64,000 nucleotides of DNA from Leptospira perdikensis (GCF_004769575.1 NZ_RQGA01000009.1:1-64000); one strand, 5' to 3'; shown: positions 27,384-37,785, numbered from the stretch's first letter. Notes: a model not told the origin generated them from the letters alone. Translations and numbers: made by a program.

Positions 27384-29555
27384 ATGAGTTTTTTCTTTAG
27401 AAAGCACTTTGAATCTCTATATATAGGATTTCTATGGGGACTACTTACATTACTTTTCTTTTCTTCATTTTTTTTCTTTTACCAAGTGTATGATAGTCGC
27501 ATGGATCGAAATACATTTGAAAAGAAAAGTCGCTGGAATGCACTTTTGAATCAATATGCATCCTATTTGAAAGATGCAGAAACAGGAGTACGCGGATACC
27601 TCCTAGCTGGCGAACCAGAGTTTTTAGAACCTTACCAAAATTCCTTATCTCAGATGACTGCGATAGAAGATCGTCTTCGGGCAGAATGTGAACCACTATA
27701 TCTTGATGGTTTAGAATCAATCATTATTGCCAATCATTCTAAATTAGAATTTATCAATGGCCTTATAACACTTGCCTCCAAAAGAAAACTAAACAAAGCA
27801 GTTTTTATAGAAAGCAAAAGACGGATGGATGTATTTCGAGATGCAGTCAAAGTTGTATTGGATCAAAAAATTATAAGAGAGGAGATTGAAAAAGAAAAAA
27901 ATCTTAAATTTACAATTCGTTTGGTTGCCGTCTCAGGTGGTTTCTTTTTTCTTCTGTCCATATTAATCTTATGGATGATTTTTGTTTTTAGAAAAAGTAC
28001 ACAATTATTAATCGAAAAAGAATTAATCGAAGATCGATTATTTGAGATTGATGATTTATACCAAAACTCCCCGGTAGGTTTCCATAGTTTAGATGCAAAT
28101 GGTTATTTTGTAAAAATCAATCAAACGGAATGCAGATGGTTAGGTTATTCTGAAGAAGAATTGATTGGAAAAGTGAAATTGATGGATTTATTAACAGAAG
28201 AAAGTAAAGAAATTTTCCAAAAATATTTTCCAATTTTTAAAAAGACAGGTCACATCGATAATTTAAGATTTGAAGCTTTACGTAAAGATGGAAGTTCTTT
28301 ATTTTTAAACCTTTGGGCTACTGCCATATATTCTAAAAATAATGAAATGATTCGATCACGTTCTGTGTTAATCGATATATCTCAAATGGTTTTGTATGAA
28401 AGGGAGTTAATTGAGTCTCGAGTTCGTGCAGAAGATGCAAACCGAGCAAAATCTGAATTTCTTTCTAGTATGAGTCATGAACTTAGAACTCCCTTAAATG
28501 CCGTCATCGGACTTTCAATTTGGCTTATGGAAGATAATCCAAAACCAGAACAAATCGAATATTTAAAAAACCTGAGATTTTCTAGTGAAACTCTTTTAAC
28601 ACTTATTAATGATATTTTGGATTTTAATAAAATTGAAGAACGGATGATTATCATTGAGGAAATCGATTTTAGCTTAAAAGAATTTATCAGTTCGGTTTCT
28701 ACATCTTTTAGTATCAAAGCCAAGGAACAATTGTTATCATTTCATGAAGAGATTGATCCCAACTTGCCGGAACACATTCGTTTTGATCCTACTCGGATGT
28801 TACAGGTAGTTAATAATCTATTGTCAAATGCCATAAAGTTTACAAAAGAAGGAATGATTACCCTTCGTGTGTTTTTAGTTTCAAAAGAAGAAAATCAAGT
28901 AGTGATTCGATTAGAAGTTGAAGACACTGGTATCGGGATTGCTTTTGATAAACACCAATATGTGTTTGAAAAATTCACTCAAGCTAGTCAGGATACTACT
29001 AGAAAGTATGGTGGTTCCGGCCTCGGGCTTGCTATTTCGAAAGGGCTAGCTGACTTAATGAAAGGTGATCTAGAATTAAAATCAGAACTTGGAAAAGGGT
29101 CCAAATTTTCATTTACATTTACTTGTAAAATCGGTAAACCCAATTCACAAGATCATGCGCTTAATTTGAAAGAAGCCAAAGATTTAACTGGAAAACGAGT
29201 TTTAGTTGCCGATGACATTGAAATCAATCGTTCGATTGTAATTCGTTTTTTGAAAAGATGGGGGATTGAATCCGTCGAGGCATCTGACGGCGAAGAAGTA
29301 TTGGAGAAGTTGGCGAACGACAATATAGATTTAATACTGATGGACTTACATATGCCTAATGTGGATGGTTACGTTGCAACGAAACAAATTCGAGAAAATG
29401 CAAATTGGAGTTGGATTCCTATCATTGCATTAACCGCATCTGCACAATTGGAAACTCAAGAAAAGATTCGTTCTGTGGGAATGAATGATTTTATATCTAA
29501 ACCCTTTTACCCAAATGATTTGTATCAAAAGTTAAGTCACTGGATTCGATCTTAA
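27384..29555 (+). CDS. CHASE3-PAS hybrid sensor kinase with C-terminal receiver
   Basis: 723 residues. Two membrane segments (about 12-33 and 180-203) flank a CHASE3 sensor domain carrying its signature DAETGVRGYLLAGEPEFLEPY between 60 and 90. A PAS domain (about 225-340) is followed by HisKA with His in SSMSHELRTPLNAVIG (near 364), the ATPase boxes NNLLSNAIKFTKEG, DTGIGIAFD and GGSGLGLAIS, and a receiver domain (about 607-720) with VADDIEINR, phosphoacceptor Asp in LILMDLHMPNVDG (near 652) and Lys in ISKPFYP. The periplasmic ligand is unknown. Its stop overlaps the opposing PP2C gene by four bases. Confidence 0.9.
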   Translation: MSFFFRKHFESLYIGFLWGLLTLLFFSSFFFFYQVYDSRMDRNTFEKKSRWNALLNQYASYLKDAETGVRGYLLAGEPEFLEPYQNSLSQMTAIEDRLRAECEPLYLDGLESIIIANHSKLEFINGLITLASKRKLNKAVFIESKRRMDVFRDAVKVVLDQKIIREEIEKEKNLKFTIRLVAVSGGFFFLLSILILWMIFVFRKSTQLLIEKELIEDRLFEIDDLYQNSPVGFHSLDANGYFVKINQTECRWLGYSEEELIGKVKLMDLLTEESKEIFQKYFPIFKKTGHIDNLRFEALRKDGSSLFLNLWATAIYSKNNEMIRSRSVLIDISQMVLYERELIESRVRAEDANRAKSEFLSSMSHELRTPLNAVIGLSIWLMEDNPKPEQIEYLKNLRFSSETLLTLINDILDFNKIEERMIIIEEIDFSLKEFISSVSTSFSIKAKEQLLSFHEEIDPNLPEHIRFDPTRMLQVVNNLLSNAIKFTKEGMITLRVFLVSKEENQVVIRLEVEDTGIGIAFDKHQYVFEKFTQASQDTTRKYGGSGLGLAISKGLADLMKGDLELKSELGKGSKFSFTFTCKIGKPNSQDHALNLKEAKDLTGKRVLVADDIEINRSIVIRFLKRWGIESVEASDGEEVLEKLANDNIDLILMDLHMPNVDGYVATKQIRENANWSWIPIIALTASAQLETQEKIRSVGMNDFISKPFYPNDLYQKLSHWIRS

Positions 29556-31675
29556 GTATTTCTTTCTAAGGAAATGGCAAGTATAGTAATGTCATCGTCA
29601 GACCGTTTTGATTTTTGAAATTTTTCTACTTCCGTGATTACTTGGTCACAAATGTATTGTGGACCTGAATCTTTTAATGTTTGTAACAAAGCATAAAATC
29701 GATCTTCTCCGAAAAGTTCTCCATCAGTAGCATTTCTTGCTTCAATGACACCATCCGTGAATAAAATTAAAGTTCCAGTTTCTGGTAAAGGTAGAGTTTT
29801 TTCCACTAAGGCTGAATCTATATATTCATTAACTGCTCTACCATTACTTGTAATATGTTCCAAGTTTCCGTTTCGATCTAAATAGATCATCGGATGATGT
29901 CCGGCATTTGCAATTTTCATTATTTTGTTTTTTTGATCTAAGTAAACAAAAAAGGCACTTAGAAAATGTCCAGAAAGAGAGCTTAGTAGAGACAGTCGAA
30001 TTCTTTCTGCAGCGTAGGCAGGCCTATTTAAAGAATCATCCCAAATTTGTAGGGATACTTTGGTCATGGAGGCAATCATTGCTGCTGGAATTCCATGACC
30101 AGATACATCGCATAAAAACAAACCGATTTCATTTTTTTTAGTAATGATTTGAACAAAATCTCCTCCAATGTCAGATGCTGGTGAGTATCTAAAACCCAAC
30201 GCATGACCGTTCGCATTACTTAGTTTTTTTGGTAAAAGTCCATTTTGAAGTTTTTGTGCAATTTTTAACTGTAAGTCTAATTCCTGTTTGTCCTCAGTCG
30301 CTTTTCTATAGTCGGATGCTTTTAAAACTAAAGCCATCGATAGAAAAAAAACTTCAATAGCAGAGCCAAGTGGTAGTGAGTAAGAAGATAAATGAACTGG
30401 TCGAATCCAACCTTGTACTGTTAAAGTATTTAAAGCTCCTCCGATAAGGATGGATCCAAATGCAAATAAAAAAAGTATGACTTCTAGTTTTTTCTTATTT
30501 TTAAATACTGCCATAAGAGAAATCGATAAAGCTAATAAAATAGGAATGATGACAAGTATGACACCTAGTTGAATAAAATTTCTAAGTTCTAAGAAGAAAA
30601 TTGAAAAGATTAGAGATATGAATAAAACGATAAAACCTTTTGTTAGTTTTGTCGTTTTTGGGAATTGTTTTTCCGTTTCTAAAAACTCAGTTGTAAATAA
30701 TAATCCAAACACGGAAGTTAAATATATGGTAACAGGGAAAAGGTAGTTTTTCCAAGTATGAGAATTTCCTATCTCAATGTATTGCATAAACCCTGTTGAA
30801 AATGAATTGATAAGTAATACTGTAGCTAAATAAAAGAAGTAGAAAAAGAATTTTCGATATCTAAGTGTATGTGCTAAAAACAAACTAAAAAGAAACATCA
30901 TGAATCCGGCACCGAAGTATGCGGCAAAGAAGATATCTTGTTTCTTTGAAAACGCGATAAAACTTCTAGAGTTGTAAACAGATACAAAATTAAAGATTGG
31001 ATTTGCTGAATGTATTTTTACATAGATGGTTCTTGTTTCATCTGGTGATAATGTGATCGGAAAAGCTGGGATATGTGAATAGATAGGTTTGTTTCTTTGT
31101 AGAACCTGTTCTCCCGACCATTGAGTTATCCAATTTCCTTTGACTTGTGTATGGAGTTCAAAGACATCTACGACAGGGCTAGAGAAGTGTAAAAAAAATG
31201 TATGAGGTAAGTTACCATAATGTATGAGTGTGATTTTTAACCACAACGGATCTTTTGCACGTGGGAATGATATTGTAGCGTTTGGATTTGGTCGCCAAAT
31301 TGTGTCTTCTCTTAAAATTCGATCCAAACTAGAATCTTTTTCTGGTACAATTACATATTCAAAATACTTACCGATGTCACGGTAGTTTTTAGATTCTTCT
31401 ATGGAGAGGGGAAAGGACCAAACTGACTGGTTGATAAAAATAATGCTAACTATAGTTAGGAGTCGGTATAACAATTTCTTTGTGAAAGGTTTTTCTTTTT
31501 TCCTAACAGCACTTTCTTTTCTTAAAATGAATTCCTTTTGAAACCATCCACCCAAATTCGAGCCATTTTTTCCGAGACTTTCTTCCTTTGGGTTCTTGGC
31601 CGTTTGGCTCGGATTTCTTTGCGGAAAAACGGGTGAGAATGAGAAAAAGGAAAGCCAGTTTCGAAACATCTTCAC
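29552..31675 (-). CDS. 7TMR-DISM-type SpoIIE/PP2C phosphatase
   Basis: 707 residues as drawn. A hydrophobic segment near 68-85 (LLYRLLTIVSIIFINQ) precedes an extracytoplasmic domain with the DISM motif WLKITLIHYGNLPHTFFLHFSSP, then about seven membrane helices (260-460) and a coiled coil. The PP2C domain has ASDIGGDFVQI, FLCDVSGHGIPAAMIAS, AGHHPMIYL, LFTDGVIEARNA and SDDDITILAI, so the catalytic Asp residues are intact. The first 65 residues are polar and atypical. A TTG at 31474 would place the hydrophobic segment at the N terminus as a signal peptide and may be the true start. It is the second phosphatase of this type in the window. Confidence 0.82.
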   Translation of the reverse strand: MKMFRNWLSFFSFSPVFPQRNPSQTAKNPKEESLGKNGSNLGGWFQKEFILRKESAVRKKEKPFTKKLLYRLLTIVSIIFINQSVWSFPLSIEESKNYRDIGKYFEYVIVPEKDSSLDRILREDTIWRPNPNATISFPRAKDPLWLKITLIHYGNLPHTFFLHFSSPVVDVFELHTQVKGNWITQWSGEQVLQRNKPIYSHIPAFPITLSPDETRTIYVKIHSANPIFNFVSVYNSRSFIAFSKKQDIFFAAYFGAGFMMFLFSLFLAHTLRYRKFFFYFFYLATVLLINSFSTGFMQYIEIGNSHTWKNYLFPVTIYLTSVFGLLFTTEFLETEKQFPKTTKLTKGFIVLFISLIFSIFFLELRNFIQLGVILVIIPILLALSISLMAVFKNKKKLEVILFLFAFGSILIGGALNTLTVQGWIRPVHLSSYSLPLGSAIEVFFLSMALVLKASDYRKATEDKQELDLQLKIAQKLQNGLLPKKLSNANGHALGFRYSPASDIGGDFVQIITKKNEIGLFLCDVSGHGIPAAMIASMTKVSLQIWDDSLNRPAYAAERIRLSLLSSLSGHFLSAFFVYLDQKNKIMKIANAGHHPMIYLDRNGNLEHITSNGRAVNEYIDSALVEKTLPLPETGTLILFTDGVIEARNATDGELFGEDRFYALLQTLKDSGPQYICDQVITEVEKFQKSKRSDDDITILAISLERNT

Positions 31676-31743
31676 TATAATAGGACGGAGATGGGAAAGA
31701 GAAAGTGAATTTCCAATAAAAAACTTGTAAGAAGAGCGCAGAA

Positions 31744-31770
31744 TTAGCAGTCTAATGGTAAGAGTGCTAA
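31744..31770. promoter_or_regulatory. CIRCE-type HrcA operator upstream of clpB
   Basis: TTAGCAGTC, nine bases, then GAGTGCTAA. The CIRCE consensus is TTAGCACTC-N9-GAGTGCTAA, so only one of 18 arm positions differs and the spacer length is exact. It ends 15 bases before the ATG of the AAA+ chaperone gene, the usual position for HrcA repression. Binding by HrcA is established knowledge for this element; hrcA is not in the window. Confidence 0.88.
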
Positions 31771-31785
31771 AGCAGGGGAAACACG

Positions 31786-34173
31786 ATGAAACAGTATGAT
31801 TCTAACGTCCAGGGAGCCTTGGACATTGCGCAAACCGAAGCGATCAGGAGACAAAATACGGAAATCACTCCCTATCACTTGGTCTGGGGTTTTATGACCC
31901 TACCAACTTCAGTTTCCGGAAAAACATTAATTAAATATAAATCTACAGTGGATGATTTTTTAAAGAAACAAGCCAAAGCCTCGGGAGAGATCCCTTTCGA
32001 GTCCTTACGCACTTCTCCAAAATTGGCTCAGTGGTTTACTATGGCCTCTTCTCGAGCTGCTGAAAATGGCAGGGATGAGTTGAAAGAGGCCGATTTCCTA
32101 AAGTTTTTACCTCAGGTGCTTCCTGAATTAAAAATCAATTATGAAGATCTGCAAGTAAAGGAAACGGATGAAGAAGTTCCTAATTTTCTTGTGAATCTGA
32201 ATGATTTGGCTCGAGAAGGAAAACTCGATCCTGTCATAGGTAGGAGTAAGGAAATTCGTTCTGTGATGGAAATTTTGGGACGAAGATCGAAAAACAATCC
32301 TGTGTTAGTTGGTAGTGCCGGCGTTGGAAAAACGGCTATCGTTGAAGGCCTTGCCGAACAAATTGTTAAAGGCCGGGTTCCCGATGTATTAAAAGGAAAA
32401 ACAATTTTTTCTTTAGATATGGGTCAACTAATGGCGGGAACAAAATACCGTGGTGAGTTTGAAGAAAAATTAACTGCGATGCTTCGTTATATCAAAGGTC
32501 AATCAGGAGAAGCAGTTCTCTTTATCGATGAGATTCATCAATTAGTAGGTGCTGGTAAAACGGATGGAGCTATGGATGCGGCCAATCTTTTAAAACCAGC
32601 TCTGGCAAGAGGGGAACTACACTGTATTGGAGCCACAACCCAAGACGAATTTCAAAAATACATTTTGGGCGATCAAGCTTTGGAAAGAAGGTTTCGTGCG
32701 GTTCCTGTAAATGAACCCAGTAAGGAAGATGCAATCGAAATCCTTATGGGAATTCGCGATAAACATGAAATTCACCATGGAATCAAAATTTCTGATGAAG
32801 CTATTTACGCCTCGGTACTTTTATCAGACCAATACATTACCGATAAATTTTTACCAGACAAAGCCATTGACTTGGTAGATGAGGCCGCCTCTGCATTAAA
32901 ACTATCTGCGGAAGCTATGCCTACTGAGCTTGTGGAATTAGAAAGCGAAATTCGCTCCAAAAAAATCTTTGCCCAAGTAGAAAAGAAAAATGAAGAGATC
33001 TTAAAGGAAATCGATGGTTTAGAAAAGAAATTCCAAGAAGGAAAAGTAATTTGGGAAAAGGAAGTCAATTCTTTGAAACAAATTGCTTCTATCAAAAATA
33101 AAATTGATCGGGTAAAATTTGATTTGGATGCAGCCCAACAAAGAGCCGACTATACAGAGGCTTCTCGATTAAAATATGCGGTCCTTCCGGAGTTAGAAAA
33201 AGAGTTAAATAATTTTCAGAACAGTTGGATTTTGGAAAGAAATCATATAGCGGCTGTTATTTCGAGGCAAACGGGGATTCCAACTGAAAAGATTTTAAAA
33301 ACAAAACAAGACCACCTACTGCATTTGGAAGAGGATCTCAATACCGCAGTGTATGGACAAACGGAGTCCATTCGCGAAATTGCAGATACCTTACTTACAT
33401 CCTATGCAGGAATTTCTTCTGAATCACGACCGCTCGGTTCCTTTTTATTAAAAGGCCCAACGGGTGTGGGAAAAACAGAAACGGCTAAAGCCATTGCAAA
33501 ATTTTTGTTTGATCAAGAAACTAATTTGGTTCGGTTGGACTTAAGTGAATATTCCGAAAAACATTCTGTCGCAAAACTGATCGGTGCACCGGCCGGGTAT
33601 GTAGGTTATGACGAGGGCGGAATCCTAACAGAAGCTATTCGGAGAAAACCGTATTCCGTAGTTCTCTTTGATGAAGTAGAAAAAGCACATCCTGACTTTT
33701 CTGATATATTACTTCAAATTTTAGATGAAGGTCGATTGACAGACAATAAGGGTCGGACAATTAACTTCAAGAATACCATTCTGATTTTGACAACTAATTC
33801 TAAAAATATAGAAGCAGACTTCAAACCAGAAGTATTAGGAAGGTTAGATGCAATTTTGACCTATCATTCATTAGATTCTTCGATTATGGAGAAACTAATC
33901 GAAAAACAACTCCGCCAGTTGAATGAAAGGTTGAAGGTAAAAGGGATTGTAATCGAACTTTCAGAGAGTACGGAACATATTCTGCGAGAACAAGGGTTTG
34001 ATCCAAAATTTGGAGCAAGGCCACTCGCTAGTGTTTTTAATCGTGTTGTGAATCGACCGTTGGCCAAAGAGATCCTCTCCGGTTCCATGGGGGAGGGTAA
34101 ATACAGGGCCGATTGGAACGGAGAACAATTACAGTTTGTTTCCATTCCTGAATTTGCCGGATCCAAATCCTAA
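31786..34173 (+). CDS. clpB: ClpB-type AAA+ disaggregase
   Basis: 795 residues. A Clp N domain (1-145) precedes AAA1 with Walker [14 protein letters not shown] (near 177), Walker [15 protein letters not shown] and sensor GATTQDEF. A ClpB-like coiled-coil middle domain (about 385-510, including [18 protein letters not shown]) leads to AAA2 with Walker [14 protein letters not shown] (near 557) and [12 protein letters not shown]. It lacks an obvious ClpP-binding IGL loop, so it is a disaggregase rather than a protease subunit. Compared with E. coli ClpB (857 residues), the stretch between sensor 1 (ILTTNS) and the arginine-finger block ([10 protein letters not shown]) is only about ten residues, roughly 25 shorter. 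The start follows AGGGG, with a CIRCE element upstream and a strong terminator downstream. Confidence 0.85.
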   Translation: MKQYDSNVQGALDIAQTEAIRRQNTEITPYHLVWGFMTLPTSVSGKTLIKYKSTVDDFLKKQAKASGEIPFESLRTSPKLAQWFTMASSRAAENGRDELKEADFLKFLPQVLPELKINYEDLQVKETDEEVPNFLVNLNDLAREGKLDPVIGRSKEIRSVMEILGRRSKNNPVLVGSAGVGKTAIVEGLAEQIVKGRVPDVLKGKTIFSLDMGQLMAGTKYRGEFEEKLTAMLRYIKGQSGEAVLFIDEIHQLVGAGKTDGAMDAANLLKPALARGELHCIGATTQDEFQKYILGDQALERRFRAVPVNEPSKEDAIEILMGIRDKHEIHHGIKISDEAIYASVLLSDQYITDKFLPDKAIDLVDEAASALKLSAEAMPTELVELESEIRSKKIFAQVEKKNEEILKEIDGLEKKFQEGKVIWEKEVNSLKQIASIKNKIDRVKFDLDAAQQRADYTEASRLKYAVLPELEKELNNFQNSWILERNHIAAVISRQTGIPTEKILKTKQDHLLHLEEDLNTAVYGQTESIREIADTLLTSYAGISSESRPLGSFLLKGPTGVGKTETAKAIAKFLFDQETNLVRLDLSEYSEKHSVAKLIGAPAGYVGYDEGGILTEAIRRKPYSVVLFDEVEKAHPDFSDILLQILDEGRLTDNKGRTINFKNTILILTTNSKNIEADFKPEVLGRLDAILTYHSLDSSIMEKLIEKQLRQLNERLKVKGIVIELSESTEHILREQGFDPKFGARPLASVFNRVVNRPLAKEILSGSMGEGKYRADWNGEQLQFVSIPEFAGSKS

Positions 34174-34197
34174 TTTCTGGAAAAATATTGAAGTGAA

Positions 34198-34231
34198 CCC
34201 AGCTATGGTTTTACCATGGTTGGGACTTTTT
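34198..34231 (+). terminator. Rho-independent terminator after clpB
   Basis: A 12-bp stem (CCCAGCTATGGT with ACCATGGTTGGG, two G-T pairs) with a TTT loop is followed by ACTTTTT. It lies 24 bases after the clpB stop and just before the aldo/keto reductase gene. Confidence 0.85.
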
Positions 34232-34248
34232 AGTCTAAAGATTACTTT

Positions 34249-35076
34249 ATGTCAAACTTAAACATCACATCCACCTTACAGTCAAACCAGTCCATTTCAG
34301 TTCCTCAGTTAGGACTTGGAGTTTGGAAGTCTCGACCCAAAGAGTGTTTTGAAGCTGTAAAATCGGCATTATCCTTTGGCTATCGGCATATTGATACTGC
34401 AGCCATTTATGGAAATGAATCGGATGTGGGGGCAGCGATTAAGGAAAGTGGTGTGAGTCGAAGTGATATCTTCCTTGTCACAAAACTTTGGAACGCTGAC
34501 CAAGGATATGATACCGCCTTGCAGGCGATAGATGTTTCGCTGAAAAAATTAGGAACCGATTATGTGGATATGTATTTAATTCATTTTCCTGTTTCCGGAA
34601 AACGAAATGAGTCTTGGAGGGCCTTGGAAAAAATAAAAGCTGAGGGAAAAACAAAATCCATCGGAGTCAGTAATTTTATGGTTTCACATTTGGAAGAACT
34701 CTTAAAAGAAACTGGGACGGTTCCTGCAATGAACCAAGTGGAATACCATCCCTTTTTACAGGACCCCAAATTAAAAGAATACTGTATTCGAAATGGAATC
34801 CTGCTAGAAGCGTATAGCCCATTAGCACATGGGCAAAAATTAGAAGATCCAAAAATCACTCAATTGGCAAATCGTTATCACAAGTCGAATGCACAAATAT
34901 TGATTCGGTGGTCTTTACAAGCAGGTCATGTGGTCATTCCAAAATCAAAAAACCCTGATCGCATTAAAGAGAATGCTGATGTCTTCGATTTTGTTTTATC
35001 GGATGCGGATATGAAGGAAATTTCCAGTTGGAATGAAGATTTTCGAACTTGTTGGGATCCCACTACTGTAGAGTGA
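34249..35076 (+). CDS. Aldo/keto reductase
   Basis: 275 residues, the size of bacterial DkgA/B-like aldo/keto reductases. The catalytic tetrad is visible: Asp and Tyr in YRHIDTAAIYGNE, Lys in FLVTKLWN and His in MYLIHFPV. The NADPH-binding loop is IPKSKNPDRIKENADVFDF. The enzyme reduces aldehydes or ketones with NADPH; its substrate is unknown. It is monocistronic, beginning after the clpB terminator, and converges on a lipoprotein gene 20 bases beyond its stop. Confidence 0.9.
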   Translation: MSNLNITSTLQSNQSISVPQLGLGVWKSRPKECFEAVKSALSFGYRHIDTAAIYGNESDVGAAIKESGVSRSDIFLVTKLWNADQGYDTALQAIDVSLKKLGTDYVDMYLIHFPVSGKRNESWRALEKIKAEGKTKSIGVSNFMVSHLEELLKETGTVPAMNQVEYHPFLQDPKLKEYCIRNGILLEAYSPLAHGQKLEDPKITQLANRYHKSNAQILIRWSLQAGHVVIPKSKNPDRIKENADVFDFVLSDADMKEISSWNEDFRTCWDPTTVE

Positions 35077-35096
35077 TGGATATCCCAATCTTTAGC

Positions 35097-36140
35097 TTAT
35101 TTTTTATCAAAAACAAGGACGGCAGATTGTCTGTTGTCCTTGGTGCCTAAATATCCATAACCGAATGGGAAGGGGAGAGTCTCGTCATTTGTCAAAACAC
35201 TTAAGTTCTTAAGTTCTGGTTGGACTTCAGGAAGAACCGCTCCCGATAGATTCCATGATCTTTCATACCTACCAAAAACTTGGCGTTTCCAGGTTTCTTC
35301 TGGAAAAAAACGAATAGGAAACCCCGATTCATCTTGGACTACAAACTCTGCATTCTTTAGGAACAGGTCCCTAACTAACCTTCTTTTTTCACCATGAAAC
35401 AAATATTCTGCTGATTTTGTAAAGATTCCTACATTTGTTAGTTCTGAAAAGTATTCATACAATCCGTCGCCTGGCACACCTTCATTACCTATTAAGAATA
35501 TTTTAAAGTATGTAAGTGTTTCTTTTTTCTTTAGTTTTGTATCATAAAGGAAAATTGTGAATCCTTTATAGGTAATTCCTTTACCGATAATCTCTTCTTC
35601 TTTTGAATCTAGGATTTCTTTTCCCATTCTACGTAAGAAGGCAACAAATACTGGATAGGCTCCATTTAATTCTTTTTTTTTGGTCTCTTCCTTCATTTTC
35701 CGGTAAGTGAAATAATTTCTGCCAGCCAAGTGGTCTGACAGATTTCGAATGCCTTGTTTTACAATTAGTTTCTCTTTATCAGTTAGAGAAGAATATTGGT
35801 TGGGATAACCTGGATCTTCCAATCCGAATAATATATAACGTTCTGACTGAGGGTAAAACGAAAACAAGTTCAGAACGTCGATTCCACTAAAAGGATAAAT
35901 GACAGTTTTTACATTAGGGTTGTAATCTTTTCCTTTAAGATATTGGGTAATCGTATCTTTAGTGTTTGTTAGTTTATTCCAACTGAGATCCATCTCATTT
36001 TTATGGAGTGGATCTTGATTGGAAAGGCCAGCCCATTCATCATAAACTTGCGTTTCTTGAAAGGCGGTTTCTGTTTTCTTCTCTTGGATTTGGCATTGGA
36101 GAGAAAAAATCAATAAGAAGAGGATCGTTTTTTTTGTCAT
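35097..36140 (-). CDS. Hypothetical lipoprotein
   Basis: 347 residues that I do not recognise. The N terminus MTKKTILFLLIFSLQC is a short lipoprotein signal with lipobox FSLQC, so the mature protein is predicted to be membrane-anchored outside the cytoplasm. The body is mixed alpha/beta with features such as VKTVIYPFSGIDVLNLFSFY, YILFGLEDPGYPNQ, TYFKIFLIGNEGVPGDGLYE and a C-terminal FPFGYGYLGTKDN. The blocks VIYPFSGID and ERYILFGLEDPG suggest a folded domain conserved within leptospires rather than a low-complexity protein. Its promoter region is shared only with the recA terminator (36141-36253). Confidence 0.65.
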   Translation of the reverse strand: MTKKTILFLLIFSLQCQIQEKKTETAFQETQVYDEWAGLSNQDPLHKNEMDLSWNKLTNTKDTITQYLKGKDYNPNVKTVIYPFSGIDVLNLFSFYPQSERYILFGLEDPGYPNQYSSLTDKEKLIVKQGIRNLSDHLAGRNYFTYRKMKEETKKKELNGAYPVFVAFLRRMGKEILDSKEEEIIGKGITYKGFTIFLYDTKLKKKETLTYFKIFLIGNEGVPGDGLYEYFSELTNVGIFTKSAEYLFHGEKRRLVRDLFLKNAEFVVQDESGFPIRFFPEETWKRQVFGRYERSWNLSGAVLPEVQPELKNLSVLTNDETLPFPFGYGYLGTKDNRQSAVLVFDKK

Positions 36141-36253
36141 AAGTTTCGGAATGTATCAGGGACAATCTGTAAGAAGACTGTTTCCAGACATCCCTTTTCA
36201 CTGGTAGTTTTGGATTTTTATGAACGGTAAATTCGATCTTCTTTGATTTTGGC

Positions 36254-36288
36254 AAAAAAAAACCGGCCCGGGAAACCCCGAACCGGTC
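36254..36288 (-). terminator. Rho-independent terminator of recA
   Basis: On the minus strand the sequence ACCGGTTCGGG, loop, CCCGGGCCGGT forms an 11-bp stem with two G-T pairs and is followed by an uninterrupted T-tract of eight bases. It lies 31 bases after the recA stop codon. Confidence 0.9.
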
Positions 36289-36318
36289 AATGGTTCCTAA
36301 AAAGAAAGCCGTATTTGT

Positions 36319-37482
36319 TTATTCTCCGACTGCAACATCTCCGTCTGCTTCGGTTGAGAAACTAACTGGTTGTTTTGATTTTGTTTCTTTAGTTTCTTTT
36401 GGGTCCCTTTCAATGGATTTTACTTCCCTTGTTTGGATCTTTGCCTGGTCCACAAGAGGAAGTCCATTGAGATCCCGAACTTGGTTCTCAATTTTAAATG
36501 CGATATCTGGGTTTTCGAGAAAGAAATTTCTAACTTGTTCCTTTCCTTGTCCGATTTTTTCTCCACCATAGGAATACCAAGATCCCGCTTTTCCAACAAG
36601 GTCATGGCGAACGGCAAGATCGATCAGAGAACTTTCTTTGTTGATTCCTGTCGCATACATGATGTCAAACTCTGCTTGGCGGAAAGGTGGAGCGCATTTG
36701 TTTTTCACCACTTTCACTCGCACCCGGTTCCCGATAGGTTCTTCTTTTTCTTTCAGAGTTTCGATACGACGAATGTCCAATCGGATGGATGCATAGAATT
36801 TTAAAGCATTCCCACCAGTGGTGGTTTCTGGACTTCCAAACATCACACCGATCTTCATACGGATCTGGTTGATAAAAATAACAGTGGTATTGGATTTGGA
36901 AATGGTTCCCGTGAGTTTACGAAGGGCTTGGGACATGAGTCGGGCTTGCAAACCCATATGTGAGTCTCCCATGTCTCCTTCGATTTCGGCTTTTGGAACT
37001 AGGGCTGCAACCGAGTCGATTACGATAAGATCAATCGCGTTGGAGCGAACCAAGGATTCACAAATTTCTAGAGCTTCTTCCCCATTGTCGGGTTGGGCTA
37101 CGAGTAGGTCGTCTACATTGACCCCTAATTTTTTAGCATAAGCTGGATCGAGAGCATGCTCTGCATCGATAAAAGCGGCAATTCCCCCTTTTTTTTGCGT
37201 TTCTGCAATGGCAGAAAGGGTGAGTGTTGTTTTACCCGAAGACTCTGGTCCATAAATTTCTAGGATTCTACCGGACGGAAATCCGCCTATTCCCAAAGCA
37301 ATGTCTAGATCCAAAGATCCAGTGGATACAACGCTCATTTCTGCCATACGTGTATCTGCCCCAAGGCGCATAATGGAACCTTTACCGAATTGTTTTTCGA
37401 TTTGGCCGAGCGCCGCGTCAATGGCCTGCTTTCTTTGGTCGGTTTCTTTTTCTTGAGCCTTGTCAGCTTTCTCTTTTTTCAT
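36319..37482 (-). CDS. recA: RecA recombinase
   Basis: 387 residues, unmistakably RecA: GSIMRLG, Walker [56 protein letters not shown], loop L2 region [30 protein letters not shown] and the C-terminal [14 protein letters not shown]. The C-terminal tail is long and charged, ending in an acidic ADGDVAVGE. It binds single-stranded DNA, drives strand exchange and triggers LexA self-cleavage. The start follows AGGAGA. I could not find a TTTG-N5-CAAA SOS box, the motif reported for leptospiral LexA, in the 303 bases upstream. Confidence 0.98.
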   Translation of the reverse strand: MKKEKADKAQEKETDQRKQAIDAALGQIEKQFGKGSIMRLGADTRMAEMSVVSTGSLDLDIALGIGGFPSGRILEIYGPESSGKTTLTLSAIAETQKKGGIAAFIDAEHALDPAYAKKLGVNVDDLLVAQPDNGEEALEICESLVRSNAIDLIVIDSVAALVPKAEIEGDMGDSHMGLQARLMSQALRKLTGTISKSNTTVIFINQIRMKIGVMFGSPETTTGGNALKFYASIRLDIRRIETLKEKEEPIGNRVRVKVVKNKCAPPFRQAEFDIMYATGINKESSLIDLAVRHDLVGKAGSWYSYGGEKIGQGKEQVRNFFLENPDIAFKIENQVRDLNGLPLVDQAKIQTREVKSIERDPKETKETKSKQPVSFSTEADGDVAVGE

Positions 37483-37785
37483 GAATCAAACGTTCTCCTA
37501 AAATCGGTGTTCCGAAAGACTGGGTAGGGGACTAGGTCAGCTGGTTTCAAAAAAAATCTTCTGAACCGACTCTTTCAAGGATGAACCCATCCCTCCCGAA
37601 TTCCACTCTTTTTCTCTTCCGGATTGGTTCCAGTATGCATGAGACCTGGGACAAATGAGAAGGAGGAGGGAATTTTTTCTGGATTATGTCTTTTTTTTCC
37701 GTTTTCAACACTAAACAAAATGTAAGTACTTGTATAGTATTTTTTTGCCGTAGGAGAAAGAAAACTTTGCCGATAGTTTCTCTGT
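37483..37785. other. Divergent recA/xer intergenic region
   Basis: Roughly 300 bases between the divergent starts of recA and the Xer recombinase. Only the recA ribosome-binding site (AGGAGA on the minus strand) stands out. I see no SOS box, no long inverted repeat and no coding sequence I can support; open frames here are shadows. Confidence 0.5.

Noticed and set aside
34224..34238. AGTCTAA half-site before the aldo/keto reductase as a PerR box
   Set aside because: Only one seven-base half matches; such a half-site is expected by chance many times in 64 kb of AT-rich DNA.
37483..37785. SOS box upstream of recA
   Set aside because: I looked for TTTG-N5-CAAA and found none in the divergent region, so I make no claim of LexA control.
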